Positions 18,804 to 27,597 are shown, counted from the first letter of the stretch. The stretch is 48,230 bases of DNA from a cf. Phormidesmis sp. LEGE 11477 (GCF_015207105.1 NZ_JADEXO010000040.1:1-48230); one strand, 5' to 3'. Program-made: numbers and translations. The notes: generated from the letters alone by a model not told the origin.

Positions 18804-19157
18804 ATGAAGCAAGTCAATTTCGTAGTGATTTTCGTAATCTGTTTGGCGCTGGTGCTCTTTGGCATTGAAAACACCACGCCGTCCGTTATTCACGTGGTTA
18901 AAGGGGTAGATTTTGAAGCGCCGCTGAGCGTCGAGCTGATCATCGCTGCAGGTATTGGTGCCACACTGGCCTGGGTGTTTAGCGTCTGGGTACAGGTACA
19001 GAGCTACACCCAAAAGAAACCCGAAATTGAGCAGCGCGAACTCAGGATTCAGCAGCTAGAAGAAGATGTAGAGCGCTACCGAGTCGAGCTAGAGCAAGCG
19101 CCGATGCTGCCTCAGGCTGATTCTCAAGCCGATGTTGAAGATGCTTTCGTTCAATAA
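18804..19157 (+). CDS. LapA-domain (DUF1049) membrane protein
   Basis: A 117-aa inner-membrane protein. Two membrane segments lie at about residues 5-24 (FVVIFVICLALVLFGIEN) and 42-66 (VELIIAAGIGATLAWVFS), joined by NTTPSVIHV, the typical LapA/DUF1049 pattern. A cytoplasmic coiled coil follows (IEQRELRIQQLEEDVERYRVELEQ). In proteobacteria LapA helps control lipopolysaccharide synthesis; in cyanobacteria the role is untested. The family assignment is good and the function is inferred by homology. Confidence 0.85.
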   Translation: MKQVNFVVIFVICLALVLFGIENTTPSVIHVVKGVDFEAPLSVELIIAAGIGATLAWVFSVWVQVQSYTQKKPEIEQRELRIQQLEEDVERYRVELEQAPMLPQADSQADVEDAFVQ

Positions 19158-19478
19158 GGTCTGCTTGGGGCAAAATTTTTGTGTCAGAATTCTCTATTCT
19201 TTATAGAATAGGCGTACTAGAGTATGTTCGTACTTAGTGTGTGTCTACCTAGCTACTTTTGTACTGCTTTTATAAGAATGCTAATAAGCGTTAAGCGCGC
19301 TTGTGCTAATGTACGCATTCGTGTAGGCTCGGCTCACTATTAACGCATCTCTCAATTTAGAGTCTTTTCTCTCAACAGTTTTGGCTCATGTGGATGTACT
19401 AAGAGAGCGTATGAGTGCGAGGTGGGTAAGTGCGAAGTAATGTTATGTTGTGCAACCGAACGGACGGCTTAGCTGTTT
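19158..19478. promoter_or_regulatory. Intergenic region before scpA with small hairpin
   Basis: This 321-bp gap has no credible ORF. A 7-bp perfect hairpin (ctattct / agaatag, 4-nt loop) at 19194-19211 lies 37 bp after the lapA-like stop and may help end that transcript, although no T-run follows. A further small dyad agta-tgttcg-tact lies near 19220. It is vaguely like a cyanobacterial LexA box but does not meet the consensus. The scpA promoter must lie in the second half. Confidence 0.4.
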
Positions 19479-20342
19479 ATGTCTAGTTCCTTAGCTCAAA
19501 GCGCGATCGCGTTTCTCATAGACCTGGCTGAGAAAGGGGAAATCGATCCCTGGGATGTGCAGGTAATTGAGGTGATCGACCGCTTTCTCAAGACTTTAAA
19601 GGAACAGCCTGCCGCCGTTCAGCCCAAAGAGCAGGGGCGATCTTCTTACGAATCAAGCCTCAGTGAGTCTGGGCAAGCTTTTCTGTACGCCTCTATGTTG
19701 GTGCTGCTCAAGGCGGATACCCTAGTGCGTCATGAGTTAGAACAGAGCGAAGAAGCCTTTGAAGAAGACTTTTTTGATGAAGACGAAGACTATGGCGACA
19801 GCGAGCTGCCTAAACACTTAGAAAGGCATATTCACCGCCGTCCAGTTGCCCCTCCCCCTGCCAAGCGTCAGGTGACTTTAGCGGAGCTGATCGAGCAGCT
19901 AGAGTCAATTGCCGCCGCCATGAGTGAACCTTCGAGAGTGCGATCGCACCGGGCCAAACCTCACTCCAAAAGAGAAGCCGTTCGGGCCATCTCTGAGCTG
20001 GCCCATCAAGAGAATCTTAATGAGATCGCCGACGCGCTCAACGCCTTTCTCGAAAATCACTGGGACGACGTGTTTGAAGATACCGTCAACTGGATGGATT
20101 TTGAGCTATTGCTAACGCATTGGGCCAGCTTTCGCCCCGATATTCTGGGCGGACCGATTAAAGGAGAATTGACTGAATCTGACTACAAGCATGAAAAAGT
20201 CGGCGTCTTTTGGGGACTGTTGTTCTTGACTTCCCAGTCAAAAGTAGAGCTATTACAAGAAAACTTCTACCAAGATCTCAAAGTTCGTCAGCTCAACGAA
20301 GTAACGCTTGCAGAAGTGCCAGACTATGTGTTGCCAGATTAG
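19479..20342 (+). CDS. scpA: Segregation and condensation protein A
   Basis: A 287-aa kleisin. The N-terminal AIAFLIDLAEKGEIDPWDVQ is the characteristic ScpA segment that binds the SMC neck, followed by ASMLVLLKADTL. The middle is acidic (EEAFEEDFFDEDEDYGD, about 92-106), and the C-terminal winged-helix region (TLAEVPDYVL near the end; VGVFWGLLFLTSQSKVELLQE) binds the SMC head. It bridges SMC dimers and, with ScpB, helps compact and separate chromosomes. scpB is not in the window; in cyanobacteria it is usually elsewhere. The ATG at 19479 gives the standard start. Confidence 0.92.
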   Translation: MSSSLAQSAIAFLIDLAEKGEIDPWDVQVIEVIDRFLKTLKEQPAAVQPKEQGRSSYESSLSESGQAFLYASMLVLLKADTLVRHELEQSEEAFEEDFFDEDEDYGDSELPKHLERHIHRRPVAPPPAKRQVTLAELIEQLESIAAAMSEPSRVRSHRAKPHSKREAVRAISELAHQENLNEIADALNAFLENHWDDVFEDTVNWMDFELLLTHWASFRPDILGGPIKGELTESDYKHEKVGVFWGLLFLTSQSKVELLQENFYQDLKVRQLNEVTLAEVPDYVLPD

Positions 20343-20510
20343 CGATCTGCCGTTTGAGCGCAGATACAACGTTTGGGACTTTAGCAATATTCCTGTACCT
20401 GTTGAAGCGTAAGTGTATACTACTGGCGAATGGAAACAGCTACCTCAGCGGCAACCTCGCTATTATCAAACGCTCGTTAGCGAAACCTGCTGGCTGAAGC
20501 CTCTTAATTT

Positions 20511-21293
20511 ATGATCATTCGCCACGATGTTGACCCTGCTCTTTATCTAGTATCATCAGCACAGTTTCCAGCCGTTTTTGCTGTCGATAGCTTTCAAGAA
20601 GAGGTATTGGTTACCTATGACAAGATTGACGAACTGCTAAAGCCTAGCCTAGTCGTCTCTGTTCAGCCAGAGCCGGAATTCTACACTCGCTGCGATGGCA
20701 TGGGGATGCTGATTCGGTCCGACTGGGTCTTGAGTGCGGCGCATGTTGCCATAGAGCTGTCGACAGAGGCCGAGATTGTGATCGCTCACCAAACCTATCT
20801 TATAAAAGAGATTGTTCTACATCCTCAGTTTCTTGACTTTGACGGAACAGAGCTCGCGAAAAATGACATCGCCCTTATGCAGCTAAAAGCTCCTGTCGAA
20901 AATGTGATGCCTTTACCGCTGTATCAGCAGAAAGAAGAGGCAGGAAAGATCGCTACTTTTGTAGGTAGAGGCGATTTTGGTACTGGTTTGATCGGGCCAG
21001 ACCAGGTAAATGGCAAGATGCGAATGGCTACGAATCGGATTGAACAATCAGACGATCAGTGGCTAGTATTTTCCTTTGATGCGCCGCCGAACTGCACTGA
21101 GCTAGAGGGCATTTCTGGGCCTGGAGACAGCGGTGGTCCGGCGCTGATCGAGACGCAGTTTGGGTGGGCGATCGCAGGCATCAGCTCAGGCCAAAAATCA
21201 TTCAACTTGGGCGAAGGTCGCTATGGTGTTTGGGAGTATTACACCCGAGTTTCTTCTCACATAGCTTGGATCAAATCAATCACTAGAAGCTGA
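20511..21293 (+). CDS. Trypsin-like serine protease lacking a signal peptide
   Basis: A 260-aa S1-family (chymotrypsin fold) protease. The catalytic triad is visible: His78 in WVLSAAHV, Asp119 in KNDIALMQL, Ser207 in GPGDSGGP, and the late SGQKSFNLGEGRYGVWEYYTRVSSHIAWI strands. The N-terminus MIIRHDVDP resembles the mature end of trypsins, yet an in-frame TAA sits two codons before the ATG (20505-20507), so no signal or activation peptide can be encoded in this frame. Either it is an intracellular protease or its 5' end has been lost. It stands alone, 168 bp after scpA. Confidence 0.87.
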   Translation: MIIRHDVDPALYLVSSAQFPAVFAVDSFQEEVLVTYDKIDELLKPSLVVSVQPEPEFYTRCDGMGMLIRSDWVLSAAHVAIELSTEAEIVIAHQTYLIKEIVLHPQFLDFDGTELAKNDIALMQLKAPVENVMPLPLYQQKEEAGKIATFVGRGDFGTGLIGPDQVNGKMRMATNRIEQSDDQWLVFSFDAPPNCTELEGISGPGDSGGPALIETQFGWAIAGISSGQKSFNLGEGRYGVWEYYTRVSSHIAWIKSITRS

Positions 21294-21373
21294 GATAGAG
21301 AGACTGCCTATGATCACAGATAAAGCGTTGGAAAATAAGACAGTGGGCTCATACTGTTGATTATTTTGTGATG

Positions 21374-22912
21374 TCAACTCATCCGTTCTGCTAGATGTTC
21401 ACCTACTCGCAATGCGTTTGCCATTACCGTTAGCGCCGGGCTAACACTTGCACAAGACGGAAAGAAACTGCTGTCAACGACGTAGAGATTGTCAATCTCA
21501 TGGGTGCGACAGTTCAGATCTAGAACAGATGTCGCTGGATCCGTACCCATGCGAGCGGTGCCGCACTGGTAGCCCGTCACCTGTACGGGCGTTTCCCCGC
21601 GCGGATAGACCGTACTTTGCCGCAGTCCAAGTCCTGTATTTTCTAGATCTTTTAGCACGCCCATCCAGCGATAGACTAGGCGGTCATGCGCTTCTAGATT
21701 GTTTGGCGTAAACTCGTAGCGGAGCTTTTTCTTGGGTCGACCGTAGCGGGAGAGAGTTTGCCAATAAACGCGATTGTTGGGATCTGGCAGTACGCTCGTT
21801 TGGGCCCACCAGCCGATTGAGCGCTTGGCTAGGCGATTGAGCCCGGCATCTGGTAAGAATCGGGCCAGCACTGAGAGCAGCGGGGGAGATTCTGCGAAGA
21901 CTAGATCTTGCAACAGGCCACCGCTATTTTCAATATGGCCTAGGGGATAGTCAAAGTCGCGCAGGTCACTCCAATAAAAGTCGTTGATGCTAACGCTAGG
22001 CATGAAGGTGCCATCGTTTTTAACCGAGTCTCGCTCAACGATGACCGTCATCAGGTGCTTCATCAGATTTCGACCTAGCTGGTCAGAGCCGTTGGCTAGT
22101 CCGTGCGGATGTTTGTCGTTGGCAGAATCTAGCATAATCGCAACCGAATTAACCGCCCCGCACGCTAACACCACGATGTCTGATTTAAACAAAAATGACT
22201 GCTCACCGACTTCTGCTTCTACGGCTTTAATTTCGGTTCCACTCGTGCTGGTGTGGAGCCCAACTACCCTAGCAGAGGTCTTGATGGTGACGTTGTCATG
22301 TTTGATCGCAAGATCTATACCAAAAATCTCCGAATCTCCAGTAGGATCATCTTCATCTTTGGTCAAGCTCATGGGTAATGAGGTCGGCGAAAGTCCTTCT
22401 GCTTTGAGGAGTTCTACGCTTGGCGCGATGATGGCAGGATGATCTACCGCCGGGTGAGGATAGTCTTTGCTGTGCTTAGGCTCGGTGGGATCGGCGTGCT
22501 GGTCGCCGTGAACTTGATAGAGGTGTTCGGCTTCGGTGTAGTAGGGCTCCCAATCTGCATATTTGATCGGCCATTCGGGGGCGATGCCATCCTGGTAGGG
22601 GACGGCGTCAAAGTCCTGTTCGCGCATCCGCATCAGGGTGGCGTTGTAGATCTTGGTGTTGCCGCCAACGGCATAATTCATCTGGGGCGAAAAGGGTTCA
22701 CCTTCATTGTCGTACCACTGTTCTGGCGAGCGATATCGACCTTTCTGAAAGACGTCTACGTTGGCTCGGTTTTGCTCTTCTAGGGCCATGCGATCGCCCC
22801 GCTCCAAGATCAAAATTTGCTTGCCAGTAGGGGCCAGCTTTTGCGCCAGCGTACCGCCACCAGCGCCAGTGCCAACAATAATAATGTCGTAATGCCCGTC
22901 GTCAATAATCAT
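21374..22912 (-). CDS. GMC-family FAD-dependent oxidoreductase in oxidase operon
   Basis: A 512-aa glucose-methanol-choline oxidoreductase. The FAD-binding motif is IIIVGTGAGGG (10-20) followed by LILERGD; a second FAD segment is YAVGGNTKIYNATLMR near residue 85; and the C-terminal signature is YQCGTARMGTDP with DNLYVVDSSFFPSCASVSPALTVMANALR. Such enzymes oxidise alcohols, sugars or sterols. Its ATG lies 3 bp after the stop of oxidase subunit III, so it is translationally coupled to the terminal oxidase genes. That suggests electrons from its substrate enter the quinone pool or oxidase. No signal peptide or membrane segment is clear. The substrate is unknown. Confidence 0.9.
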   Translation of the reverse strand: MIIDDGHYDIIIVGTGAGGGTLAQKLAPTGKQILILERGDRMALEEQNRANVDVFQKGRYRSPEQWYDNEGEPFSPQMNYAVGGNTKIYNATLMRMREQDFDAVPYQDGIAPEWPIKYADWEPYYTEAEHLYQVHGDQHADPTEPKHSKDYPHPAVDHPAIIAPSVELLKAEGLSPTSLPMSLTKDEDDPTGDSEIFGIDLAIKHDNVTIKTSARVVGLHTSTSGTEIKAVEAEVGEQSFLFKSDIVVLACGAVNSVAIMLDSANDKHPHGLANGSDQLGRNLMKHLMTVIVERDSVKNDGTFMPSVSINDFYWSDLRDFDYPLGHIENSGGLLQDLVFAESPPLLSVLARFLPDAGLNRLAKRSIGWWAQTSVLPDPNNRVYWQTLSRYGRPKKKLRYEFTPNNLEAHDRLVYRWMGVLKDLENTGLGLRQSTVYPRGETPVQVTGYQCGTARMGTDPATSVLDLNCRTHEIDNLYVVDSSFFPSCASVSPALTVMANALRVGEHLAERMS

Positions 22913-22915
22913 CAG

Positions 22916-23530
22916 CTACTGCCAGACATAAATCAAAATAAACAACAGAATCCAAATCACATCGACAAAGTGCCAGAACCACGAAGTCGCTTCTACGCCA
23001 AACTCTCCTTCTTCGTAGTTATTCGGAATAAAAGAGCGGCCTAGCATAATTCCTTGTAGCAATACGCCTGTAAAGACATGCAGACCGTGAAAGCCCGTTA
23101 GCAAGTAGAACATACCGCCAAACACCCCAGAGGTAAAGCCAAAGGGCAACCCCATCCACTCAACTGCCTGACCATAGAGAAAAAAGCTACCCATTGCCAT
23201 CGTCAGCAGCCAGAAGATTCGAAAGCCCCAAAGGTTGTCTTTGTGTAGAAAGCGCTCGGCAAAGTAAATGACAAAACTACTAGAGACTAGCACAGCCGTG
23301 TTAATCAGCGGCTCACGCACTTCTAGCCCTTCAAATCCAGCCGGTAGCCAGTCACCAGCACTGGTTTTGAAGACGATGTAGCCAGTGAAGAAACTAAAGA
23401 AAATAACGCTTTCCGAGAGCAGAAAAACAATAAACCCAAACAGGCGATGGTCTTCTTCATGGTCTTCTCCGTGTCCTTCTAGAGAGGCCGCTTTCGTGTT
23501 CAAGTTGGGATCTACGCTGGTTGTACTCAT
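22916..23530 (-). CDS. ctaE: Haem-copper oxidase subunit III
   Basis: A 204-aa membrane protein with five predicted helices, matching short bacterial subunit III. Typical segments are FIVFLLSESVIFFSFFTGYI, SSFVIYFAERF, LTGFHGLHVFTGVLL (the conserved FHGLHV) and SWFWHFVDVIWILLFILIYVW at the end. It stabilises the catalytic subunit. The ATG overlaps the stop of subunit I (ATGA, 4 bp), and the GMC gene follows after 3 bp. By operon membership it belongs to the alternative (ARTO-type) oxidase; ctaEII would be the name in that nomenclature. Confidence 0.93.
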   Translation of the reverse strand: MSTTSVDPNLNTKAASLEGHGEDHEEDHRLFGFIVFLLSESVIFFSFFTGYIVFKTSAGDWLPAGFEGLEVREPLINTAVLVSSSFVIYFAERFLHKDNLWGFRIFWLLTMAMGSFFLYGQAVEWMGLPFGFTSGVFGGMFYLLTGFHGLHVFTGVLLQGIMLGRSFIPNNYEEGEFGVEATSWFWHFVDVIWILLFILIYVWQ

Positions 23531-25257
23531 GAGTTGGCCTTTCCTGCTAGATTGGCGATGGGTGTTTTCTCCGGCTCTTCTTCCAAGATTCCACCCGGAT
23601 TGTTAGAAACCAGCGGCTCATCACTGCCGTAGCCATACGGCGGCGACACTACAATCGGAATCTCTTCAAAGTTCTCGTGCGGCGGGGGTGAGGAAACTAG
23701 CCATTCTAGCCCAATCGCTCGCCAGGGGTTGTCTCCGGCCTTGTCGCCCTGTGTCCAAGAGCTGAGCATATTTAGGATGAAAGGCAGCGTCGAAACGCCC
23801 AGCAAAAATCCACCCAGGCTAGCGATCACATTCCAAAAGGCAAACTCGGGATCATAAGAAGCCACCCGTCTTGGCATACCCATCAGGCCGAGCGGATGCA
23901 TGGGCAGAAAGATCAGATTGATGCCAATAAAGGTGAGGGCAAAATGCAGCTTGCCCAAACCCTCGTAATACATCCGTCCAGTCATCTTAGGAAACCAGTG
24001 ATAGATCGCCGCATAGAAACCCATCACCACCGCGCCGTTAATCACATAGTGAAAGTGGCCCACCACAAAGTAGGTGTTGTTCACATGGATATCGAATGGC
24101 GCTGAGGAGAGCATGATGCCAGTGATACCCGCAAATAGGAACGTCGTCAGACCGCCCAGCGCAAAAAGCATAGCGCTAGTGAGTCGCAGCTTGCCGCCCC
24201 ATACCGTTGCCACCCAGGCGAATACCTTGATGCCCGTAGGAATCGAGATAGCCATAGTTGTAAACATGAACAGCATCCGCATCCATCCCGGCGTGCCACT
24301 AGCAAACATGTGGTGAACCCAGACAATCAAGCTCAGTATGGTGATCAGTACAGAAGAGATGGTGACGACTCGATAGCCGAAAAGTGGCTTGCGAGAATAG
24401 ACCGGAAAGACTTCTGAGAAGACGCCAAAGATTGGCAGAATGATCACATAGACGGCTGGGTGAGAATAGAACCAGAAAAAGTGCTGATATAGAACCGGGT
24501 CGCCGCCTTTGGCCGGATCGAAAAAGCTAGTGCCGACAGTAAGATCGAGCAGCAGCATGACTGCGCCTGCGGTGAGCGCCGGTAGACCGATCAGCTGAAT
24601 CATCTGAGCAGAGAATACCGTCCAGCAAAAAGCAGGCATCTTGAACCAGCCCATGCCGGGGGCGCGCATTCTAATAATGGTGGTGACAATATTTACCGCC
24701 CCCATAATCGAAGAGACCCCTGAGAGCGCGACGGCTAGTAACCACAGCGCCTGTCCGTTGATCAAGTTACCGGTTGGATTCTGCAAACTGACCGGGGGAT
24801 AGGCCCACCAGCCAGACTGAGAAGGGCCACCGGGAACAAAGAAGCTGGCGGTCAAGATCACGCCAAAAACAGGGACCAGCCAGAAAGCGGCAGCGTTCAG
24901 CCGGGGAAAGGCCATGTCTCTAGCGCCGATCATCAGCGGCACCAGATAGTTGGCCAGACCGTTGAGCATAGGGAAGGTCCACATGAACAGCATGATCGTG
25001 CCGTGCATGGTGAAGAGCCCGTTGTAGACGGTGCGGTCAACTAAATCGGCTTCTGGGGTAATCAGCTCACCGCGCATCAACATGGCGAGCAGGCCACCGA
25101 ACAAAAAGAAAATAAAGGCGGTGACAATGTACTGAATGCCAATGACCTTGTGATCGGTGCTGAAGCTAAAGAACCTGCGCCAGTTATCGGGGGCTCCCGG
25201 TTCGGGCGTGGGGGTCTGCTGCTCTGATGGCTTGACCTCCAGGGTGGCGTTACTCAT
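23527..25257 (-). CDS. ctaD: Haem-copper oxidase subunit I, A2 type
   Basis: A 576-aa, 12-helix catalytic subunit. Ligands seen: His85 in MHGTIM and His403 for the low-spin haem, His266 with Tyr270 in YSHPAVY (CuB and the cross-linked Tyr), His315-His316 (CuB), and His401 in VGHFHYV for the high-spin haem. The D-channel Asp114 is in GARDMAFP. The glutamate of A1 oxidases (HPE) is Ala268, and the YS pair just before His266 marks the A2 subtype. It reduces O2 to water and pumps protons. Its ATG overlaps the end of subunit II by 8 bp (ATGAGTAA). Confidence 0.95.
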   Translation of the reverse strand: MSNATLEVKPSEQQTPTPEPGAPDNWRRFFSFSTDHKVIGIQYIVTAFIFFLFGGLLAMLMRGELITPEADLVDRTVYNGLFTMHGTIMLFMWTFPMLNGLANYLVPLMIGARDMAFPRLNAAAFWLVPVFGVILTASFFVPGGPSQSGWWAYPPVSLQNPTGNLINGQALWLLAVALSGVSSIMGAVNIVTTIIRMRAPGMGWFKMPAFCWTVFSAQMIQLIGLPALTAGAVMLLLDLTVGTSFFDPAKGGDPVLYQHFFWFYSHPAVYVIILPIFGVFSEVFPVYSRKPLFGYRVVTISSVLITILSLIVWVHHMFASGTPGWMRMLFMFTTMAISIPTGIKVFAWVATVWGGKLRLTSAMLFALGGLTTFLFAGITGIMLSSAPFDIHVNNTYFVVGHFHYVINGAVVMGFYAAIYHWFPKMTGRMYYEGLGKLHFALTFIGINLIFLPMHPLGLMGMPRRVASYDPEFAFWNVIASLGGFLLGVSTLPFILNMLSSWTQGDKAGDNPWRAIGLEWLVSSPPPHENFEEIPIVVSPPYGYGSDEPLVSNNPGGILEEEPEKTPIANLAGKANS

Positions 25258-26248
25258 AGGAATCCTCTTCTGAACTGGTGTGATTGACGACGGGCGCGGG
25301 GGCGGGTTTGACAGTGGCCCAGCCGAGGCTGATGGTGCCTTGCTCGGCCTGAGAATATTCTTCGTAGGCTAGGTTTTGGGCGGCCTGAGGTGGATTCTGG
25401 GCGATCTCACTCAGCCACCGCTGATACTCCTCTTGAGATTCCACCACCACATTGGTCTGATTCGCGGCAAAATAAGTGCCGCTATATTCCGAATCGCGCA
25501 GCCGATAGCGACCTTCTCGAATCGGCGTAAAGGCAAAATCGATCTCTTTGCCTGGAATAATATCTTGCTTGACGCGAAAAGCAGGCACGTAGAAACCGTG
25601 CAGCACATCATCTGAGGTGAGCTTGAACCTAGCCCTTTGATTGACCGGCAAATGCAATTCGGTGCTGCTGACGTTTTGGTCTATATAGCGAAACTCCCAA
25701 GACCACTGACGAGAGTGAACTTCAATCGGCGCGGGATTATCGCTCGGTGAGATATCTCCTGGTACGGGCTCTCTCGGTTCACCAGGCACCGTATCTACAG
25801 TCGCCATCACCTTGGGCGCAATCGAGCCGAGAATGCTCATCTGGTCATAGGTTTTGTAGCTGACCGTGCCAATCCAAATAATTAGCATGATCGGGACTGC
25901 AGTCCAAATCACCTCTAGCTTGACGTTGCCTTCGATCGGGGGACCGTCACTGTTGTCGTACTTGGCCGCTCGCTGAAAGATCATCGAATACAGCAGCGTA
26001 CCGACCACGCCGATAAAGATAAAGGTGCCAACTGCTGTCATAAAGCTAAATAGCTTATCGACGAGCACCGCTTCTGAAGAGGCTTGGGGCGGCAGCCATT
26101 TGTAAGCTTCCTGACCCATCCAAACGCTGATGGCAAAGTTGCCCGCTGCCAGGCTAGCCAATCCTAGAATCCGACGGCGGTTGAGCACTCTGCCTAAGTT
26201 TCGAGTTCTGGGTTCGGGGGTTTGGCTAGTTCCGTCGTTAGTATTCAC
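25250..26248 (-). CDS. ctaC: Oxidase subunit II lacking the CuA site (ARTO type)
   Basis: A 332-aa protein with two N-terminal membrane helices (about 65-92 and 112-132) and a C-terminal cupredoxin domain (about 173-285). The aromatic motif RQWSWEF and the upstream ligand His217 (DVLHGFYVPAFRVKQDIIPG) are kept. The CuA loop reads DSEYSGTYFAAN at 252-263, where a normal subunit II has C-x-E-x-C-G-x-Y-H-x-x-M. Both Cys, the His and the Met are replaced (D252, S256, F260, N263). It cannot bind CuA and so probably does not take electrons from cytochrome c or plastocyanin. This is the known hallmark of the cyanobacterial alternative respiratory terminal oxidase. The start is GTG at 26248 behind a good GAGGTGAC site. 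Confidence 0.93.
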   Translation of the reverse strand: MNTNDGTSQTPEPRTRNLGRVLNRRRILGLASLAAGNFAISVWMGQEAYKWLPPQASSEAVLVDKLFSFMTAVGTFIFIGVVGTLLYSMIFQRAAKYDNSDGPPIEGNVKLEVIWTAVPIMLIIWIGTVSYKTYDQMSILGSIAPKVMATVDTVPGEPREPVPGDISPSDNPAPIEVHSRQWSWEFRYIDQNVSSTELHLPVNQRARFKLTSDDVLHGFYVPAFRVKQDIIPGKEIDFAFTPIREGRYRLRDSEYSGTYFAANQTNVVVESQEEYQRWLSEIAQNPPQAAQNLAYEEYSQAEQGTISLGWATVKPAPAPVVNHTSSEEDSYE

Positions 26249-26416
26249 GTCACCTCTAGGCTTACTTCTGTTCGTTTAGCTAGTTTTTATCAGGCTAATC
26301 GGTTTTAAGGCTTTCGGTTCTAATCTTCTAGTTTTTAAGCTTCGGTTTTTATTCGGCTTCTGATTTTTGAAGTCTAATGCTTAAGAACTCGCTGTCTAGT
26401 GCTAGCCTTTGGGGCA

Positions 26417-27094
26417 CTAGTCTTTGGGGCCTGTTTCTCTAGATCCCACTTTGGGAGGGTTAGTCAAAGCCTGATCTGCGGGATCTTTGTCTATTCTGTT
26501 GGGATCTAGTCCCGCGTAGATCAGCCGATCGGCAGTGACATGAACGCCAAAGTCAGCCCCCAAATGCGCGCCCAAAGTACCCTGGGCGAACATCAGCCCA
26601 AAGATCAGCAGCCCTGAGATTAAGTAGCTCCACTCCACCTGTCTGGCTCTGTCTTCTCGCCATAGATAGCGCTGAAACCCGCGCCAGATGGTCATACCAA
26701 CAATCAGCGCCAGCAACAGCACGCCGCCTAGTCCGTGCCAAACCATCGTGTCAGTCGCATTCAGACCCCAGGGGCTGAGCACGTCGTCGGGTGGATCGGC
26801 GAGCAAAATTTCATAGAAGCCAGCGGCGACTGTAAAGAAGGTGATAATGGCCGCTGCGACCATGTTGAACCAGCCTACGTCATAGAGTCCGGCACTAGTC
26901 ACCGGGATGGCTAAAAACTTGAAGATAGGTTTTTCTAGCGGGTAGAGGGCGGCAACAATATCGAATGCGATCGCCACAATAAATAACCCCAGCGTCAAAT
27001 GCACCAGATTGGGATGAATCGGGATGCCATAAGGAAGCCCATTTCCCTCTAGCAAAAGCGGCATTGAAAGTAGCCATCCAAGATTAAAAACCAT
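26417..27094 (-). CDS. DUF2231 membrane protein, second copy
   Basis: A 225-aa protein if started at the ATG of MVFNLGWLLS. That ATG overlaps the previous stop by one base (TGATG) and is preferred over an upstream in-frame start that would add 21 arginine-rich residues. It has about four to five helices: HLTLGLFIVAIAFDIVAALY, WFNMVAAAIITFFTVAAGFYEILL, WHGLGGVLLLALIVGMTIW and YLISGLLIFGLMFAQGTLGAHLGADF. Conserved histidines (IHPNLVH, WHGLGG, GAHLG, GVHV) suggest haem or quinone contact. The family typically carries HPxxVHF near the first helix. The gene precedes the oxidase subunit II gene by 168 bp. Function is unknown, with the context pointing to respiration. Confidence 0.82.
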   Translation of the reverse strand: MVFNLGWLLSMPLLLEGNGLPYGIPIHPNLVHLTLGLFIVAIAFDIVAALYPLEKPIFKFLAIPVTSAGLYDVGWFNMVAAAIITFFTVAAGFYEILLADPPDDVLSPWGLNATDTMVWHGLGGVLLLALIVGMTIWRGFQRYLWREDRARQVEWSYLISGLLIFGLMFAQGTLGAHLGADFGVHVTADRLIYAGLDPNRIDKDPADQALTNPPKVGSRETGPKD

Positions 27095-27597
27095 CACTTC
27101 ACCAACCCTGCCCGCGCTGCTTCGACGACCGCCTCGGTGTGCAGACCGTAGACCCACACGAGTCTGTCCCCTAGATAAACCTGGTACAGCACAAGCAGCG
27201 TCAGCGCGGCGTTCATACCGAGGTAGGCCGCTGGCAGCTTACCAGGTGACTTTAGCCTAATGATGTAGCGCCAGCCTGTAATTGCCGCCAAAATGCCAGA
27301 GAGAGACCAGCCGATCAGCGTGTGCAAGTTCAGATCGCCCGTGGCAGCGGCGTAGGGCATAGATAGCCCAGCCTCTATCTGGCCAAACACGATGGCTATG
27401 AATATAGAGATAGTGGCAAACACCATGTTCCACCAGCCTGCTTCATGCAGCCGAGGATTCTTGGTAAAGTAGCCAATCGCATCGCAGACGACAGCAAAAA
27501 GCACCATCGCGATGACGAAATGCACCACGATCGGATGAATCGTATCTGGGTAGGGCAGATTGTGATTATTTAGTGGAGGAAGTAAATTTTCGAACAC
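27094..27597 (-). CDS. DUF2231 membrane protein, first gene of oxidase operon
   Basis: A 167-aa membrane protein with four helices, starting at GTG 27597 (short GAAAGG site upstream). The family motif DTIHPIVVHFVIAMVLFAVV opens it. Then come WWNMVFATISIFIAIVFGQIEA, LIGWSLSGILAAITGWRYII and AALTLLVLYQVYLGDRLVWVYG. His residues in IHPIVVHF and LHTL face the membrane and could hold haem b. It is paralogous to the next gene, with which it shares a one-base stop/start overlap. As first gene of the unit it carries the promoter region. Role unknown; pairs of DUF2231 genes before ARTO-type genes are, to my recollection, a recurring cyanobacterial arrangement. Confidence 0.83.
   Translation of the reverse strand: MFENLLPPLNNHNLPYPDTIHPIVVHFVIAMVLFAVVCDAIGYFTKNPRLHEAGWWNMVFATISIFIAIVFGQIEAGLSMPYAAATGDLNLHTLIGWSLSGILAAITGWRYIIRLKSPGKLPAAYLGMNAALTLLVLYQVYLGDRLVWVYGLHTEAVVEAARAGLVK

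Noticed and set aside
19215-19235. LexA/SOS box before scpA
   Set aside because: The dyad agta-tgttcg-tact lacks the conserved GTAC on one side of the cyanobacterial consensus.
21984-22783. Plus-strand ORFs opposite the GMC gene
   Set aside because: Antisense frames in a GC-balanced, well-conserved gene; composition does not look like protein.
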